A stretch of 7,137 nt of DNA from DATLBY01 sp035526665 (GTDB lineage Bacteria > Acidobacteriota > Terriglobia > Bryobacterales > Bryobacteraceae): NCBI GenBank assembly GCA_035526665.1, contig DATLBY010000391.1:1-7137 (forward strand), written 5' to 3'. The notes under the pieces were generated by a model that saw only the letters and a program-made list of their open reading frames with translations, did not search any database and was not told the DNA's origin. The position numbers were made by a program, and so were the translations under genes. This document shows, piece after piece, positions 5,692 through 7,137 of the stretch (position 1 is its first letter; each line of letters starts with the position of its first letter).

Positions 5692-7137
5692 ATGGACCGG
5701 CGCACTGCGCAGGCTCGGTCCTGGATCCTGTGGCTCCTCCCCGATCTGGCGCTTTTCGCATCGATCGTAACCTTTGGCTTTTGCCTTCTCCTGTTTGACG
5801 GTACCCGCCAGCTGTTCCGCGATTCCGACTCCGGTTGGCACATACGCACCGGGGAAGCCATTCTGGCGGGTGCGGGCCTGCCCCGCACGGAATCGTATTC
5901 CCTGTTGCGCTCCGGCCAACCGTGGTTTGCCTGGGAGTGGGCTTCGGATGCGGCCATGGGCGCCGCTCATCAAGCTGGAGGACTGCCCGGTGTCGCCCTG
6001 CTGTTTGCCCTGGTCATTGCGGCTTGCACGTGGTTGTGGTTCCAACTGCAATGGACCGCCGGCGGCAATTTTTTGATCGCGTGCCTCTTCGCCATCCCGA
6101 TGTTATCCACCGTGAACATGCACTGGCTGGCGCGGCCTCACGTCTTCAGTTGGCTCTTTCTGCTCGGCCTGATGTTTTTCCTCGAAAAAGAGCGCCAAGA
6201 GTTCAGCATCATGGATGCGCTTCTTGCATTTGGCTTTACGGCTCTCTGGGCTAACATGCACGCCAGCTTCTTTTTTGCTCCCGTGTTATGTGCTCTCTAC
6301 GCCATCTCCTACTGGCTTCGGCCTCTGATCTGGAGGCTGGACCGGGAAAGTGAATGGGCTCGCGCGCAGTGGATTGCCGCCCTCGCGGCCTGCAGCCTCG
6401 CCGGCAGCTTTATCAATCCTTATGGATGGCAGCTTCACGGGCACGTCATCCACTACCTCTTCAATAAAGAACTGCTAGACCGCGTGGGGGAATTTCAGAG
6501 CTTCAATTTTCATGCCGCAGGCGCCTCGCAGATCCTGCTTGTGGTGGGATTATCGGCAATCGGCGGAGTGCTCGCTTTTAGCCAGAAGAAGCTCGCGCAC
6601 GCTCTGACGGCAGCGCTTCTACTGGCCATGGCATTGCGCTCGGCGCGAGCCCTTCCGCTTCTGGCCCTTCTGCTGCTACCGCTGGCGAATGCCTCCATTA
6701 CCCGGGCGCTCGCGTCGTGCGAAGATTTGCAGCCGCGGCTGCAAACTGCGATTCGCGATTTTCTTGCATATTCGCGCAACCTGCGAATACTGGACCGCAA
6801 ATTCAGCGGCGCTCTGCTGCTGGCTCCCTTGCTGTTGCTGGCCGTGGCCTGCCTTCGCCTGCCTGCGGTTGAGGCGCACGCCGGCTTTCCCCAGGACGAG
6901 TTTCCCGTGGTTGCATCCTTCGCTGTGGCGAAGCTTCCGCTGGAAGCCCGGCTGCTTGCTCCCGACAAATTTGGCGGGTATCTCATTTATCGTTTCAACG
7001 GCGCGCGAAAAGTATTTTTCGATGGCAGAAGCGACTTTTACGGCAGTGACTACATGAAAGAGTATTTGAATCTGATAGAGGTTCGCCCCGGCTGGCAGGC
7101 GCAGGTGGCAAAAGCCGGATTTACTCACGCGCTGCTT
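5692..7137 (+). CDS. GT-C-like polytopic membrane protein, uncharacterised, 3'-truncated by window edge
   Basis: The frame is open for 482 codons from the ATG at 5692 to the right edge. About nine or ten hydrophobic segments are visible (near 12-36, 96-118, 124-142, 147-164, 174-203, 224-243, 277-299, 304-335 and 373-392). After the first comes a loop opening DSDSGWHIRTGEAIL (44-58), then LPRTESYS and GQPWFAWEWASD (75-86). An acidic DxD in the first extracytoplasmic loop is typical of GT-C glycosyltransferases that use lipid-linked sugars, though the acidic pair here is only suggestive. Other conserved-looking spots are ARPH (147-150), WANMHAS (186-192) and NPYGWQL (242-248). The last about 80 residues are soluble (FGGYLIYRFNG, VFFDGRSDFYG). 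I recognise the pattern from uncharacterised membrane proteins of Acidobacteriota, not from a named enzyme. An in-frame ATG at 5656 would add 12 residues; neither start has a strong Shine-Dalgarno (GAAAG four bases before 5692). The gene is co-directional with flp, 77 bases downstream, so it is probably in the same operon. Confidence 0.78.
   Translation, partial: MDRRTAQARSWILWLLPDLALFASIVTFGFCLLLFDGTRQLFRDSDSGWHIRTGEAILAGAGLPRTESYSLLRSGQPWFAWEWASDAAMGAAHQAGGLPGVALLFALVIAACTWLWFQLQWTAGGNFLIACLFAIPMLSTVNMHWLARPHVFSWLFLLGLMFFLEKERQEFSIMDALLAFGFTALWANMHASFFFAPVLCALYAISYWLRPLIWRLDRESEWARAQWIAALAACSLAGSFINPYGWQLHGHVIHYLFNKELLDRVGEFQSFNFHAAGASQILLVVGLSAIGGVLAFSQKKLAHALTAALLLAMALRSARALPLLALLLLPLANASITRALASCEDLQPRLQTAIRDFLAYSRNLRILDRKFSGALLLAPLLLLAVACLRLPAVEAHAGFPQDEFPVVASFAVAKLPLEARLLAPDKFGGYLIYRFNGARKVFFDGRSDFYGSDYMKEYLNLIEVRPGWQAQVAKAGFTHALL
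6726..6745. repeat. Perfect 20-bp palindrome inside the membrane-protein gene
   Basis: TTTGCAGCCGCGGCTGCAAA reads identically on both strands over all 20 positions with no spacer; the next flanking bases (A and C) do not pair. It encodes part of DLQPRLQ in a loop between membrane segments. By simple base-frequency reasoning an uninterrupted 20-bp palindrome is not expected in 7 kb (order of 1 in 100). It could be a dimeric regulator site, a cruciform- or hairpin-forming element, or a codon-driven coincidence (CTG/CAG/CCG/CGG codons are common here). Confidence 0.75.
6769..6789. repeat. 7-bp inverted repeat downstream of the palindrome
   Basis: TATTCGC (6769-6775) and GCGAATA (6783-6789) are perfect inverted copies with a seven-base spacer. 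The pair lies 23 bases after the 20-bp palindrome, and the stretch between contains related ATTCGCGA. It is inside the coding sequence, and no function is evident. Confidence 0.4.

Noticed and set aside
5243..5761. Minus-strand open frame of 172 codons across flp
   Set aside because: No family resemblance, and it overlaps three well-supported plus-strand genes including the Flp pilin.
6510..6986. Minus-strand open frame of 158 codons opposite the membrane-protein gene
   Set aside because: Ser/Arg/Ala-rich shadow of a hydrophobic coding sequence; no domain or start signal.

Overview
The window (about 58-60% G+C by eye) looks like a chromosomal segment from an Acidobacteriota bacterium of the Bryobacterales/Solibacter type. 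This rests on protein character: a large secreted double beta-propeller protein ending in an IPT/TIG-like domain resembling the 'Solibacter C-terminal' (TIGR03437-type) paralogous domain, next to a Tad/Flp-type pilin cluster and an uncharacterised GT-C-like membrane protein of a kind I associate with this phylum. The assignment is inference; no rRNA is present.

Left part, minus strand: a 3'-truncated gene for the ribosomal protein S12 methylthiotransferase RimO runs off the left edge (1-976; radical-SAM Cx3Cx2C motif and all three N-terminal cluster cysteines visible). Upstream of it, on the same strand, is a 959-968 aa exported protein (1098-3977/4004) with a signal peptide, two YVTN-type beta-propellers around an Ig-like linker, and the C-terminal IPT/TIG-like domain. 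The 121-bp gap between them holds a 7-bp inverted repeat.

Right part, plus strand: after a short divergent intergenic region comes a compact cluster. It contains a DUF192 protein (4069-4437), a TadD-like TPR lipoprotein (4434-5420, 4-base ATGA overlap), a 61-aa Flp/type IVb pilin (5429-5614, 8 bases downstream with a good Shine-Dalgarno), and a large polytopic GT-C-like membrane protein cut by the right edge (5692-7137). The pilin gene is bracketed by two short inverted repeats, consistent with separate control of pilin mRNA. The four genes plausibly form one operon for a Tad-type pilus or an envelope process tied to it, but no Tad motor, secretin or prepilin peptidase gene lies in the window.

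I found no tRNA, rRNA, CRISPR array, transposase or attachment site. The most striking unexplained signal is a perfect 20-bp palindrome followed closely by a second inverted repeat inside the membrane-protein gene (6726-6789). I do not see a clearly new defence or mobile system; the pilin cluster and its membrane-protein partner are the parts worth following up.
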